Shown here: positions 15,420-24,941 of the stretch, piece by piece
Position numbering within the stretch: position 1 is the stretch's first letter
Layout: the number at the start of each line of letters is the position of its first letter
Assembly (NCBI GenBank): GCA_030634545.1
Contig: DAOWAN010000003.1
Span: forward strand, 1-48,754
Direction: 5' to 3'
Length of the DNA stretch: 48,754 nucleotides
Source: Candidatus Nanohalarchaeota archaeon
GTDB taxonomy: Archaea; EX4484-52; B79-G9
The notes under the pieces: model-generated
Told to the model about the DNA's origin: nothing
Databases searched by the model: none
Seen by the model: only the letters and a program-made list of their open reading frames with translations
Made by a program: the position numbers and the translations under genes

Positions 15420-17663
15420 TCACCCAAAACGCTTCTGCGCTTTCAACCCATCCACATCCTCCCCGACCTTCTTCTTAAGCGCTTCTGCGCTTTTCTGTCC
15501 CACTGCGCGGACAAGGTCAGCGAATGAAACATCGCGAATAGAGGTCAAATCTGTAACACCAATCTTAAAAAGGGCGCGCGCCTTCACTCTGCCAATCCCG
15601 CGGATCTTTACAAGATTTATCAACTCTGAGCGCACCCCATACTTCAGTCTTACTCTAAGTTTGTCGATAACGGGGCGCAGACTCGTTACATTGCAGATGA
15701 AAGAGATTTCTGAGACTGCGTATAAAAGCCAGTCGCAATTGTCAAGCTTTGCACGAAGTTCGCCGGGGCTCATCCGGAATCTATCCATCAGAAAATCTTC
15801 GCTTTTTTCATGTATCCATGCATCAAGCGCCATTGCGGTCTTAAATGCGCTAAGATTTGTGTCCTCATCGGCTTTGGCAAAGTCAGGGACTATCAGTTTT
15901 GCTGAGGATTTCTCTATTTCCTCGTAAATCCACTCATATTCTGCTTTTCCAATCCTTAAGCGTGGTCTCATCTCAAGTGCAGAACAGACAAGATGCATCA
16001 GACCAAGGTCTGAAGCTTTTATTGGTGCGCATTTTCGAATGGCATGTACAAAGAGCCAGGAGGTCACAGGATCAATGTATAGTTCTGCAACGCGCTTGCC
16101 TAGTACTGTTGCTTTCATCTTTTTGACGGCATGATATGAATCTGCGCTTTGGAAAAGCGACGGGCTTGATATATCTCCTTCTTCATTCCATTCTACCAGC
16201 TTATAATCGCCTAGCATGTCAACAACCTTACTTACATTACGTTCAAGTTCAAAAAGGTCATTGTACTGGAATGCATAAAATGTCTTTTCCATAAATGCCA
16301 TCAAATGTTTGTCACTATAGACGTGTCCTGTGGCTATCAGGGAAAGGATGTGCGAGCGGAGGACCGGCTCAAGCGAAAGTTTTGAAAAGATCTTCTCGCA
16401 TTCGGCATTGACATATTCATCCATTACGCGGTCAACGTCATATTCGCTTTTAGCGCATGCAAGTGCAATGCCTTTAGAATCATACTTCGGTCTGCCTGCT
16501 CTTCCTGCCATCTGCTGGAATTCAAGTACTGGAATAGGGCGCATCCCATATCCGCCCATGTATCTTGTGAGGTCTCTTACAATCACATACGCTGCAGGGA
16601 GGTTTACTCCGGCGGCAAGCGTCGGGGTGGCGCAAATTACCTTTATCTTTCCACTCTTAAAATTCTCCTCGATAATGTCTTTCTGCTTTGGCGCAAGTCC
16701 GGCATGATGGAATGCAGCGCCATCTGATACTATTCTTGAAAGCCTTCTGCACTGTTTTGTGGGATGTGCAATTGCTGAGAGAACTGAAGAAGAGACCTTA
16801 TCCATACCTTTAGAAAATTTTTTTGTTACTGCACCTGCTTTTTCAGCCTGGCTTTCGGCACTGGGTCTTGAATTTACAAATACAATCGCCTGCTTACCTG
16901 AGGAGACAATGTGCTCAATCAATGCAAGCAGACTATCTGTTCTCTTATCTACTGCCTGTGTTTTTTCTTTAAAATGCATCTTACAGCCATGATAAGCACC
17001 TACTGCAAGGTCTACGGGTCTGTAATCGGATTTCACAAGTTCTGCGGAAAGCCACCCTGCAAGTTCTTCACTATTGTTGATTGTAGCAGACAGACCGAGT
17101 ATCTGGAATTTTGTGAGGTCCCGCAGGCGGGTGATTGTGACTTCCAGTGTCGGTCCTCTTGAAACATCGTTTAAAAGATGTATCTCATCGCAGACCACCA
17201 GCCCTATATCGCGCACCCACTCTATGCCGTGCCGGATGAGGCTGTCAAGTTTTTCGCAGGTGACAATTATCACATCATATTCTGCAAGCCACATCTCTTT
17301 TGAATCGTGCCCGCCCATTGAGAGCGCTATTTTGATACCCATTCCCTCGTATTTCTCTTTGAACTCCTTATATTTTTCAGATCCAAGCGCCTTGAGGGGC
17401 ACAATATATATTGCTTTTTTCTTGAGGTTCAGTACGGTATTGATGATTGCAAGCTCGGCAATAATCGTTTTCCCGGAAGCGGTGGGGCATGCAACAACCA
17501 GGTTTTTGCTGTCAAGCAGCCCTGAATCTATTGCCTTCTTCTGCGGGGGGTTAAAGCGGGTGATGCCATCTTTTTTAAAAACAGAGACTACCTTTTCAGG
17601 AATACCTAACTTAATGACTTTTGAAACATCCATAAATTCGCTGTCGTCATGCGTAATAGTCAT
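15420..17663 (-). CDS. hel308: Hel308 superfamily 2 DNA helicase
   Basis: The 747-residue length is typical. Motifs in order: Q-motif region FNPPQKKAI (38-46), Walker A PTASGKT (60-66), DEIH (159-162), LSATINN, FHHAGLAPKQ, AAGVNLPA and QMAGRAGRP. The C-terminus has the ratchet domain and a helix-hairpin-helix (VKIRGIGRVKARALFKIGV). Hel308 unwinds lagging-strand and fork structures 3' to 5' during replication restart. A TATA element about 25 nt before ATG 17663 suggests a leaderless message; ATG 17633 (MDVSKVIKLG) is the alternative. The gene is monocistronic and divergent from the HAD gene. Confidence 0.95.
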   Translation of the reverse strand: MTITHDDSEFMDVSKVIKLGIPEKVVSVFKKDGITRFNPPQKKAIDSGLLDSKNLVVACPTASGKTIIAELAIINTVLNLKKKAIYIVPLKALGSEKYKEFKEKYEGMGIKIALSMGGHDSKEMWLAEYDVIIVTCEKLDSLIRHGIEWVRDIGLVVCDEIHLLNDVSRGPTLEVTITRLRDLTKFQILGLSATINNSEELAGWLSAELVKSDYRPVDLAVGAYHGCKMHFKEKTQAVDKRTDSLLALIEHIVSSGKQAIVFVNSRPSAESQAEKAGAVTKKFSKGMDKVSSSVLSAIAHPTKQCRRLSRIVSDGAAFHHAGLAPKQKDIIEENFKSGKIKVICATPTLAAGVNLPAAYVIVRDLTRYMGGYGMRPIPVLEFQQMAGRAGRPKYDSKGIALACAKSEYDVDRVMDEYVNAECEKIFSKLSLEPVLRSHILSLIATGHVYSDKHLMAFMEKTFYAFQYNDLFELERNVSKVVDMLGDYKLVEWNEEGDISSPSLFQSADSYHAVKKMKATVLGKRVAELYIDPVTSWLFVHAIRKCAPIKASDLGLMHLVCSALEMRPRLRIGKAEYEWIYEEIEKSSAKLIVPDFAKADEDTNLSAFKTAMALDAWIHEKSEDFLMDRFRMSPGELRAKLDNCDWLLYAVSEISFICNVTSLRPVIDKLRVRLKYGVRSELINLVKIRGIGRVKARALFKIGVTDLTSIRDVSFADLVRAVGQKSAEALKKKVGEDVDGLKAQKRFG

Positions 17664-17787
17664 AATAGATGTTCTGCGTATTAATTTAACTTCTTTTCCC
17701 TCCCATAAACCTAGGATGATTTTTTCCCGGGCATTTTATCTTTGGGATACAATAATATTTATATAATTATCTTTACTTTGAAGTAGT

Positions 17788-18519
17788 ATGACTATAGATG
17801 CAGTAATTTTCGATATCAACGGAGTATTGGTGAAAAATTCCCGAACATACAACGAAATCTCTTTCAAAAAATATATCTCAGATAATTATAATGAAAAGAA
17901 CTTAACAGACACCATAATTGATGGATGCCGCAGGCGTCCTCTGATAGAGCAGGTAAAATGCTGGGAAAAAAAACTAAACATCTCTATTGATTATAACCAC
18001 TTCGATAAAGAGACCACAGAAATGCAGTTGGAAATGATGAGAAAAGAGAAAAAAGACCCACAACTAACCCTATTTTTAAAATATCTTCGTATCAATAATA
18101 TTCAAATTGCTGTCGCAACTTCTTCAGGAAGAGCGCGCGCAAAAAAAATTCTTCAAACTCTGGACTATTCCTACGATGTGCTTGTAACCTCGGACGATGT
18201 AGGCGATGGCAGAAGCAAACCCGAACAGGACATCTATTTGGAAGCCGTCAAAAACTTAAATTATCCGACAACTGTTATTGCTGTTGAAGATTCACCTAAA
18301 GGGATAACCTCAGCTAAAAGCGCATCACAACACTTAGAGTCCCTAGGGATAACTCTGAAAGTAATTGGCTATTATCGAAAAGACGATCCAGAACACAGAG
18401 ACATGTTAAGTGACGCGGATGCCACAATAGCTGATTTTTCCGAAATATATGCCTCTATCAACCGATTATTTGCTGAAGACATCCCGATACCTCGTGCGTT
18501 GTCTGAAGCAGTTTCCTGA
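17788..18519 (+). CDS. HAD-superfamily hydrolase (beta-phosphoglucomutase-like)
   Basis: HAD motifs are all present: motif I FDINGVLV (D9), motif II VATSSG, motif III lysine in SKPEQDIYLEA and motif IV VEDSPKGITSAKSA. The helical cap sits between motifs I and II, as in the phosphatase and phosphoglucomutase branch. Motif I carries Asn11 where most phosphatases have a second Asp, so the acid-base step may differ. The substrate is unknown. A TATA element (ATATTTATATAATT) lies about 25 nt before ATG 17788, implying a leaderless message. Confidence 0.85.
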   Translation: MTIDAVIFDINGVLVKNSRTYNEISFKKYISDNYNEKNLTDTIIDGCRRRPLIEQVKCWEKKLNISIDYNHFDKETTEMQLEMMRKEKKDPQLTLFLKYLRINNIQIAVATSSGRARAKKILQTLDYSYDVLVTSDDVGDGRSKPEQDIYLEAVKNLNYPTTVIAVEDSPKGITSAKSASQHLESLGITLKVIGYYRKDDPEHRDMLSDADATIADFSEIYASINRLFAEDIPIPRALSEAVS

Positions 18520-18605
18520 TTTATAATTGATATCAGAATCTTCCAAAAACGAACTCCAAAAACACATCCATAAATATTAATACACTAAAATCCAAAGAGA
18601 TACAC

Positions 18606-19187
18606 ATGACAGCGCCATACATTGTAATAGAAGGAATGGACGGGTCAGGCAAGACCACGCAGGCAAAACTGCTTATCGATTTTTTGAAAAACCATAAATT
18701 CAAGGTCTACCATAATATAGAACCTTCTACAAGCCCTATCGGAAAACACATACAAGAGATGATAAAATCATCTGCATCCCGTGCTGAGACTACTGCGCTT
18801 GCGTTCGCACTTGACCGCATGCTGTCTTATGACCAGAACCTGAAATATGCAAAAGAGAAATATGATTACATAATAGCTGACAGGTCATACCTTTCATCCC
18901 TTGCATACCAGCCACTCCAAGGCTGTCGATATGATTGGATAAAAGAGCTTAATCGCTATGTGGAAAAACCAGACATTGTATTTATCCTCGATATCCCTCC
19001 CGAAGAATTCACAAAACGCAGGGGAAAGACAAAAGTCATCTTTGAAAATGAGGAATTCCAGCGCAAACTAAGACGCTCATATCTATCTCTTAAAGAAAAA
19101 CTTCCGCTTGACATCATTATTCTTGACGGCACAAAACCCAAGTATGAGATTCATGAGCGCATCCGCGAGCTTACTGTAAAATTATAA
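18606..19187 (+). CDS. tmk: Thymidylate kinase
   Basis: The 193-residue protein has the P-loop EGMDGSGKTTQ (9-19), the DRS motif in IIADRSYLSSLAYQ that binds the substrate, and a lid region with FTKRRGKTK. It phosphorylates dTMP to dTDP with ATP in the cytoplasm. It lies 86 nt after the HAD gene on the same strand with its own A/T-rich promoter-like sequence. Confidence 0.9.
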   Translation: MTAPYIVIEGMDGSGKTTQAKLLIDFLKNHKFKVYHNIEPSTSPIGKHIQEMIKSSASRAETTALAFALDRMLSYDQNLKYAKEKYDYIIADRSYLSSLAYQPLQGCRYDWIKELNRYVEKPDIVFILDIPPEEFTKRRGKTKVIFENEEFQRKLRRSYLSLKEKLPLDIIILDGTKPKYEIHERIRELTVKL

Positions 19188-19304
19188 TGACGATTCTTAA
19201 TAAACTGGCAATATGCGCAAAACAGAAAAGATAAAGGATTTAACTGTTATCTGGCAGAAAGACTCGTAATCTGAAATATAACCCAAAGAAATAGATGATA
19301 TTCC

Positions 19305-19385
19305 GGACCCGGGGGAGTTGGCGCAATTACTTAAATTCTGATGTGGATTAGTTCCACGGACATCACACACTCATATCCCGGGTCC
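19305..19385 (+). ncRNA. Structured RNA candidate, copy 1 of a related pair
   Basis: A perfect 9-bp stem GGACCCGGG/CCCGGGTCC closes the unit and is followed by ATCTTTTTTTT, a strong archaeal-type U-run terminator. Inside, TGAT/ATCA and GTGGA/TCCAC form a hairpin followed by a GGACAT segment. Copy 2 at 19773-19848 keeps the inner hairpin and GTTCCACGGACAT exactly, while the closing stem is changed on both sides. The spacer 19188-20257 otherwise holds no gene. No known family is recognised. Confidence 0.55.
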
Positions 19386-19772
19386 ATCTTTTTTTTACTT
19401 TCATCATATTGTTATATAGTGTCTATCACCCCTTTAGCGTATTATATTGTATTACTTTGTATTACCTCTTATTGTTGTACCCATATATATACTTAACTTA
19501 CCATTTCAACATCCAGTATGCATGATAGATACAAAATAAATGATAAAACGCATAGATAATACAATATTTTTAGAAATAGTGTCGTAAACGACAACCACCA
19601 CAGAATACTAACAAGATATAGACACTGAAAATCATACCCCATGATTATAGATTAAAATCAGGTAAAATATCCCTAAGAACACTGAGTAAATATTACAGAT
19701 CACGCGCTTAAGAACGAGCATACTGACATAGAATAAAAATGAAATCCAGAAGAAGAAGAGGTGATTATACGA

Positions 19773-19848
19773 ATCCGGGTGCTTTTGACCATCAACCAAT
19801 CAATAAGTGGAATTTGTTCCACGGACATAGTACAATAGTCACCCGGAT
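19773..19848 (+). ncRNA. Structured RNA candidate, copy 2 of a related pair
   Basis: The closing stem is ATCCGGGTG/CACCCGGAT, a fully compensated version of the stem in copy 1. The inner hairpin GTGGAA-TTTG-TTCCAC is followed by the same GGACAT. T-rich sequence follows (CCTTTAGTTTTAGATTTTT). The 100 nt after each copy are also alike (GTATTACTTTGTATTAC against GTATTACTTTATATTAC, then CCTATATATACTT or similar), so the whole unit of about 470 bp seems duplicated in tandem. Confidence 0.55.
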
Positions 19849-20257
19849 CCTTTAGTTTTAGATTTTTCGAAATGTAGTGGGCATCACCTCATGTTTTTGT
19901 TTGTATTACTTTATATTACACAATGTTATACTACATCTATTGTCTTCTGCCTATATATACTTCCTCCATAGCTCAGAACAATTTTTTGCATACATAATAC
20001 ACTATATTTAAAAAAATACACCCTATAATTCAAAAAATAATAAATTACAATATATAAATACAACTACAGATAAATAACAACGCGTTTGAAAGGCATACGG
20101 ATACTTGTTTCAAAGAACTGAAAATTCTCAATATATAAGGTGAAAAAAGATTTCTGGAAAAAAGAAAAAAACAGAAAAACCAAACGCAATAAAAAATAAA
20201 TTATACAACGACCATGAAAGTCACAAAAGAGGCAAATATTATTAAAGATTCACCCCT

Positions 20258-20902
20258 ATGTGGAAGTATACTGTGATTGTTATGAATTCATATACTCTAG
20301 AGGCAAAAGAAAACATTAATCTCTGCAATGGTCCAGAACTAACTGCATATTTGGAAGAGTTAGGTGACTCACAATATTATAGTGCCACAGTATCTGCAGG
20401 TTCATCCGAGGTTAATCCTCCAAAGCACGAGCTACACTTCATTTTACCCCTCAATGAAAGAGACATTTTATTTTTAGAGGATTCATTTGATTCAAAATAT
20501 AGTTTTTTAGCAGCATATGAAGACATAAAATCAAAAGAAAAAACACACCTCGAATACAATCCTGAAGAACTCAAAGCATCCAGAGTGTCTGAAATTTACG
20601 AAATGGGATTAGACAATATTGAAAGTGAATTACGCAAGCATAGAGTTCAGGCAAAACTAATGGGCGGGCTTTGTAAGATGGGTGCTATAATCCGCCCCTC
20701 AAAAGCAGAAGAGTTTACTGTTCGCAAGGCCATGAATTCCAAATATTTACCTATCTTCATTGAAGAGATACTAAGACAAGATCAAAAGGAGCACCCCGTC
20801 AGCAAGGTTCGTGATTTCATCTGGAATAATGACCCACCATACAAGATATCAGCATATGACCTAGGGCTAAAACCAGAAGTATTTATCCCTCTAAAAATTT
20901 AA
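20258..20902 (+). CDS. Unknown protein, 214 aa
   Basis: The family is not recognised. The protein is soluble, acidic and without membrane spans. The first half has strand-like segments (YYSATVSAGSS, HELHFILPLNERDILFL), while the second half is helical (IESELRKHRVQAKLMGGL, FTVRKAMNSKYLPIFIEEIL). A TATA-like AATATTATTAAAG lies 20-30 nt before ATG 20258, so the message is probably leaderless; ATG 20282 is an alternative. Base composition is more A/T-rich than in the por genes next to it. Confidence 0.6.
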   Translation: MWKYTVIVMNSYTLEAKENINLCNGPELTAYLEELGDSQYYSATVSAGSSEVNPPKHELHFILPLNERDILFLEDSFDSKYSFLAAYEDIKSKEKTHLEYNPEELKASRVSEIYEMGLDNIESELRKHRVQAKLMGGLCKMGAIIRPSKAEEFTVRKAMNSKYLPIFIEEILRQDQKEHPVSKVRDFIWNNDPPYKISAYDLGLKPEVFIPLKI

Positions 20903-21101
20903 CGACCCCATCTGAAAATAACGTATTTTTTTCTGCACCAGCCCAAGAGTTTTTTCTCAAAATTTTGGAACTTTTCAATAATCAAAAAAAAGAACACAAG
21001 CATCTCAACCATAGAAGAACCACACCCCACCAATTCATATCCCCAACAATATGCCTGCAAAAACCACATACCCAACATTTAAATACTATTAATTCAATAA
21101 T

Positions 21102-21674
21102 ATGCCTATGACTTCTACAGTACCATCTACAACTCTTAAACAGGTCCGTATCCATGGCAGGGGTGGTCAGGGCGCAGTTACATCTGCTGAGCTTCTTGCA
21201 ATAGCGGCTTTCAAGGATGGTAAATATTCACAATCGTTTCCTTTCTTCGGAGTAGCGCGGAGGGGGGCGCCAGTACTTGCATTCACGCGCATTGACGACC
21301 ATTTCATCCGCCTTAGGCAGCAGGTAAAAGACCCAGATTATGTGCTTGTGCTTGATGCAACACTTATTGATGTTGTAAATGTAGCAGAAGGCATTAAAAA
21401 AGGCGGCATGATCATAATCAACTCATCAAAGGCACCTGAAGAATTAGGGGAACTCAAGGGAGATTATACAGTAAAAACTGAAGATATCACGAAAATCGCA
21501 CTTGACATAATCGGCAAGCCGTTTGTAAATACACCTATGCTTGGCGCTTTTTCAAAAGCTACGGGCGAGGTAACAATAGAGTCTATTGAGTCAGCCATTA
21601 AAGAGAAGATGCCGCAAAAGATAGCAGACATAAATGTAAAAGCAGCAAGAGAAGTATATAATAACCTGAAATAG
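21102..21674 (+). CDS. porG: Pyruvate:ferredoxin oxidoreductase, gamma subunit
   Basis: The 190-residue protein has the family start VRIHGRGGQGAVTSAELLAIAAF and FPFFGVARRGAPVLAFTRI, marks of the gamma subunit. It is the first gene of a gamma-delta-alpha-beta cluster that oxidises pyruvate to acetyl-CoA and CO2, reducing ferredoxin. A TATA element (CATTTAAATAC) ~25 nt before ATG 21102 makes this the operon's promoter and a leaderless start. Confidence 0.92.
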   Translation: MPMTSTVPSTTLKQVRIHGRGGQGAVTSAELLAIAAFKDGKYSQSFPFFGVARRGAPVLAFTRIDDHFIRLRQQVKDPDYVLVLDATLIDVVNVAEGIKKGGMIIINSSKAPEELGELKGDYTVKTEDITKIALDIIGKPFVNTPMLGAFSKATGEVTIESIESAIKEKMPQKIADINVKAAREVYNNLK

Positions 21675-21950
21675 ATGATGATCATGACAAAGAAACACAT
21701 ACCAGGCGGAATAATTACGGATGTCGGAAATACCACGATAAATAAGACAGGTACATGGCGCACTTTCAGACCCATAGTAGATAAGGACAAATGTATCGGA
21801 TGCGGCATATGCGAGCGATTCTGTCCTGACGGATGTATCGAGATAATCAACAAGAAATGCGAGATAGATTACGACTATTGCAAAGGATGTTTAATATGCA
21901 TGAATGAATGTCCTGTAAAGGCAATAGATAAAGAGATTGAAAAAAAGTGA
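21675..21950 (+). CDS. porD: Pyruvate:ferredoxin oxidoreductase, delta (ferredoxin-like) subunit
   Basis: This 91-residue subunit carries two 4Fe-4S motifs, CIGCGICERFCP and CKGCLICMNECP, and passes electrons from the catalytic subunits to ferredoxin. ATG 21675 follows the porG stop directly; ATG 21678 and 21684 are alternatives in the same ATG-rich start region. The tight junction points to translational coupling. Confidence 0.92.
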   Translation: MMIMTKKHIPGGIITDVGNTTINKTGTWRTFRPIVDKDKCIGCGICERFCPDGCIEIINKKCEIDYDYCKGCLICMNECPVKAIDKEIEKK

Positions 21951-21954
21951 GACT

Positions 21955-23103
21955 ATGACTAAAACAGTACTTGAAGGAAGTTTGGCAACAGCACAGGCAG
22001 CAGCATTATGCGAGCCGGATCTGGTGGTTGCATATCCCATAACACCCCAGACACACATCGTTGAGAACCTCGGGAAGATTATCGCATCAGGCAAGTTTAA
22101 AGCAAAACATATTGAAGTAGATTCGGAATTCTCGGCATTATCTGCATGTGTAGGCGGCAGTGCAGCAGGTTCACGCGTCTTCACAGCAACAGCATCACAG
22201 GGATTAGCGCTTATGAATGAGGTTCTTTTCGCTGCGTCAGGCATGAGATTGCCAATAGTCATGGTAGTTGCCAATCGCGCACTTTCTGCGCCTATCAACA
22301 TCTGGAATGACTGGCAGGATTCAATCAGCGCTAGGGATTCAGGATGGATTCAGCTATATTGTGAAACTGTTCAGGAAGTAGTAGATACAATCATACAGGC
22401 ATATAAGATTGCAGAGGATAAAGATGTGCTTCTGCCAGTAATGGTCTGCATGGATGGTTTCTTTCTGACTCATGTGGTTGAGCCTCTGGATATGCCGGAC
22501 GATATCTCAAAATACCTTAAGAAATACAAACCAGAACATGCATTTCTTGACCCGGAAAAACCACAGACACAGGGTCCTTTCGCATTTCCAAAGCCTTATG
22601 CGGAGTTAAGAAAAGATCTTTCTGACACAATTGATGCATCTTCTGAGATAATCAAAAAGTGCCATGATGACTATGCAGGGATTTTCAAGCGCACATACGG
22701 AAACGGTCTGGTGGAAGAATATAAGACAAAAGGCAAAAAAAACATTATAATCACAATGGGTTCACTTTCAGGCAATGTTAAAGAGGTAATAGACAAACGG
22801 GAGGATACAGGACTTTTAAGAATAAAGAGCTTTCGCCCGTTTCCAAAAAAAGAGATTCTTGAGGCACTGAAAGGCAAGGAGACTGTAATCATACTTGAAA
22901 AGAATATATCATTAGGTACGTCCTGCGGGGCACTATTCGATGAAATCCGGAGCATCCACTGTAATGTGAAAGATACGCCTAAGATTCTTGATTACATTGT
23001 GGGTATCGGAGGCATGGACTGTCGCACAGATGATATAGAGAATATAATCAATGAATCAGGTACAAAGAAAGACGGGCACATAGAGTGGCTTATGGAAAAA
23101 TAG
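21955..23103 (+). CDS. porA: Pyruvate:ferredoxin oxidoreductase, alpha subunit
   Basis: The 382-residue subunit shows AYPITPQTHIVE near the start, the Glu-containing IEVDSEFSALSACVGGSAAG that activates thiamine diphosphate, TATASQGLALMNE and the PorA-typical ANRALSAPINIWND. It pairs with PorB to bind pyruvate and thiamine diphosphate. ATG 21955 starts 5 nt after the porD stop with GTGAG just upstream. An in-frame ATG at 21937 lies inside porD and is less likely. Confidence 0.92.
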   Translation: MTKTVLEGSLATAQAAALCEPDLVVAYPITPQTHIVENLGKIIASGKFKAKHIEVDSEFSALSACVGGSAAGSRVFTATASQGLALMNEVLFAASGMRLPIVMVVANRALSAPINIWNDWQDSISARDSGWIQLYCETVQEVVDTIIQAYKIAEDKDVLLPVMVCMDGFFLTHVVEPLDMPDDISKYLKKYKPEHAFLDPEKPQTQGPFAFPKPYAELRKDLSDTIDASSEIIKKCHDDYAGIFKRTYGNGLVEEYKTKGKKNIIITMGSLSGNVKEVIDKREDTGLLRIKSFRPFPKKEILEALKGKETVIILEKNISLGTSCGALFDEIRSIHCNVKDTPKILDYIVGIGGMDCRTDDIENIINESGTKKDGHIEWLMEK

Positions 23104-23112
23104 GGATGTAAT

Positions 23113-23970
23113 ATGAAAAAAGATGAACTTCTGGCACCAGGACACAGGACATGCGCAGGATGCGGACCGGCAATAGCAATACGGTTGCTCTTAAGAGCCG
23201 CAGGTCCAAACACGGTCATCTGCAACGCAACCGGATGCATTGAAGTGACGACAAGCCAGTATCCTACTACATCATGGAAAGTCCCGTGGATTCATGTCCT
23301 CTTTGAGAATGCAGCATCTGTAGCTTCCGGTATAAGAGAAGCTCTTGATATGCAGGGTAAAGAAGATGTAAATGTTATTGCATTAGGGGGTGACGGAGGC
23401 ATGATGGATATCGGTTTTCGGGCAATTTCCGGTCTATGGGAGAGGGGGCATAATGTACTTGTAATCACTTATGATAATGAAGCTTATGCAAATACAGGGG
23501 TCCAGCGATCCGGCGGTACCCCTTGGCTTGCATCAACTACGACTACACCGGCAGGTCCGGCATCAAAAGGCAAGGAGCAATGGAAGAAAGATATGCCGGC
23601 TATTGCTGCAGCACATCACATACCCTATGTTGCGACGGCGTCAATTGCACAGCCTTTTGATCTTGAGAAAAAGATTAAAAAAGCATTGTCAATCAAAGGT
23701 CCAAAATATATACATATCCACACACCATGCACTATCGGCTGGCGCTACGACGAATCAAAGACTATTGAGATTGCAAAACTGGCAATAGATACAAAAATGT
23801 GGGCATTGTATGAGATAGAGAATCACCAGAAGAAGCTTACTTATAAACCTAAAGGTACACCGGTAAAGGAATATTTAAAGGCGCAGGCAAGGTTCCGCCA
23901 CCTCACAGATGAAGATATTGAGGAATATCAGAAGATGATTGATGAGGTATGGGCGCGGGATTTTGAATGA
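23113..23970 (+). CDS. porB: Pyruvate:ferredoxin oxidoreductase, beta subunit
   Basis: The 285-residue subunit has APGHRTCAGCGPAIA with two of the cluster cysteines, the conserved NATGCIEVTTSQYP, and the thiamine-diphosphate motif GDGGMMDIGFRAISG ending in YDNEAYANTG. A later Cys (THTPCTIGW, about 208) completes the cluster ligands. It begins 10 nt after porA, with GGGATG as ribosome-binding site. It is the last gene of the cluster. Confidence 0.93.
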   Translation: MKKDELLAPGHRTCAGCGPAIAIRLLLRAAGPNTVICNATGCIEVTTSQYPTTSWKVPWIHVLFENAASVASGIREALDMQGKEDVNVIALGGDGGMMDIGFRAISGLWERGHNVLVITYDNEAYANTGVQRSGGTPWLASTTTTPAGPASKGKEQWKKDMPAIAAAHHIPYVATASIAQPFDLEKKIKKALSIKGPKYIHIHTPCTIGWRYDESKTIEIAKLAIDTKMWALYEIENHQKKLTYKPKGTPVKEYLKAQARFRHLTDEDIEEYQKMIDEVWARDFE

Positions 23971-24073
23971 ATCCCATCGCTATTCTACTCATACTTCTTG
24001 TGTTCTATCCCCATATGAAAATCCGTATTCTGATAAATTTAAATAAAATCTTTACATATATTTAGATATAGAT

Positions 24074-24208
24074 ATGTTTGAAGATTATTTTACATCAAAA
24101 AAGAGAAGAAAAAAATCGAACAATCTCTTTGGAGAATGCCTGATTCCTCATAATTCGATATGTCCGGATAAGGTAATGCCATTTAAAATATCGGACTTGA
24201 GAGTTTGA
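24074..24208 (+). CDS. Possible 44-residue basic microprotein
   Basis: A frame from ATG 24074 reads MFEDYFTSKKRRKKSNNLFG and on to TGA 24206-24208. A/T-rich promoter-like sequence (AAATTTAAATAAAATC) precedes it. The Lys/Arg cluster suggests nucleic-acid binding. However, its last 61 bases run antisense over the end of the HTH-nucleotidyltransferase gene, so it may be chance. Confidence 0.3.
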   Translation: MFEDYFTSKKRRKKSNNLFGECLIPHNSICPDKVMPFKISDLRV

Positions 24209-24693
24209 TCTATACTGCTTAAATCTTCATAAAAATTTAGAGATATGAATCTATCCAATCTTTTACTATATACGGTTAAATCAATATCTTTTTCTTTTGA
24301 GTTAATTATTGTAATATCAATATCAGATCCCACTGTATCCTTGCCTGATGAATAAGCGCCAAATAATATGATTGCGCATCCAGGGAATTTCTCATCCAGA
24401 AAAGCACAAAGACCGGAATCATAAATCTGCTCAAGATTATCTATTCTCTTGAATGCCAGCACTTTTGGATTATCATGATTAAGCTGAATAGAAGTAAGGT
24501 TCACAGAACCTACTTTTTCAATGATTACAAATCCTTCGCGTTCCATGTAAGTCATTGCTTTTGCTATTGCAGTAGGTGAAACATTTAATACCCGCGCAAT
24601 CTCTCTCTTGTTAAGGGAGATGCCTGCGGTTATGCATAGTAACCTGAAAATCCTATTCTGCAAGCAGGTAAACATTAGTTTAGATGTATCCAT
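24148..24693 (-). CDS. Winged-helix protein with minimal nucleotidyltransferase domain
   Basis: The N-terminal part is a winged helix (LNKREIARVLNVSPTAIAKAMTYMEREGFV). The C-terminal part is a MNT-type nucleotidyltransferase fold: ILFGAYSSGKDTVGSDIDITI with GSDID supplying the metal-binding Asp pair. Such proteins may add nucleotides to RNAs, as MntA-type antitoxins do, or act as regulators. No HEPN partner gene is adjacent. ATG 24693 is chosen over upstream ATGs because a TATA box (GTTATAAACTC) lies about 25 nt before it, giving a 181-aa leaderless product. Confidence 0.8.
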   Translation of the reverse strand: MDTSKLMFTCLQNRIFRLLCITAGISLNKREIARVLNVSPTAIAKAMTYMEREGFVIIEKVGSVNLTSIQLNHDNPKVLAFKRIDNLEQIYDSGLCAFLDEKFPGCAIILFGAYSSGKDTVGSDIDITIINSKEKDIDLTVYSKRLDRFISLNFYEDLSSIDQTLKSDILNGITLSGHIEL

Positions 24694-24941
24694 AATAGTT
24701 TCTATGTGTACACTTGAGTTTATAACTATTTCTGTAATGTGGCGGTATTGACTATAAAATACACTACCAAATAGAATATTTCCTGAACTTTCCATTACAG
24801 AGTAAAACATTTGCGCAAAAGAGTCACTCTACAACGGAAAGATATACTCTAACAGAAAAAACAATTCAATTCTTTCGGCAACCCCCATACACTAATCAAC
24901 TATAAAAACGACACATAACCAGAGGAATTAGGTGATAAACA

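Noticed and set aside
15283-15420. A yybP-ykoY manganese riboswitch upstream of the Gdt1-type gene.
   Set aside because: The hairpin lies before the promoter's TATA element, so it is not in the gene's leader, and the conserved loop sequences are absent.
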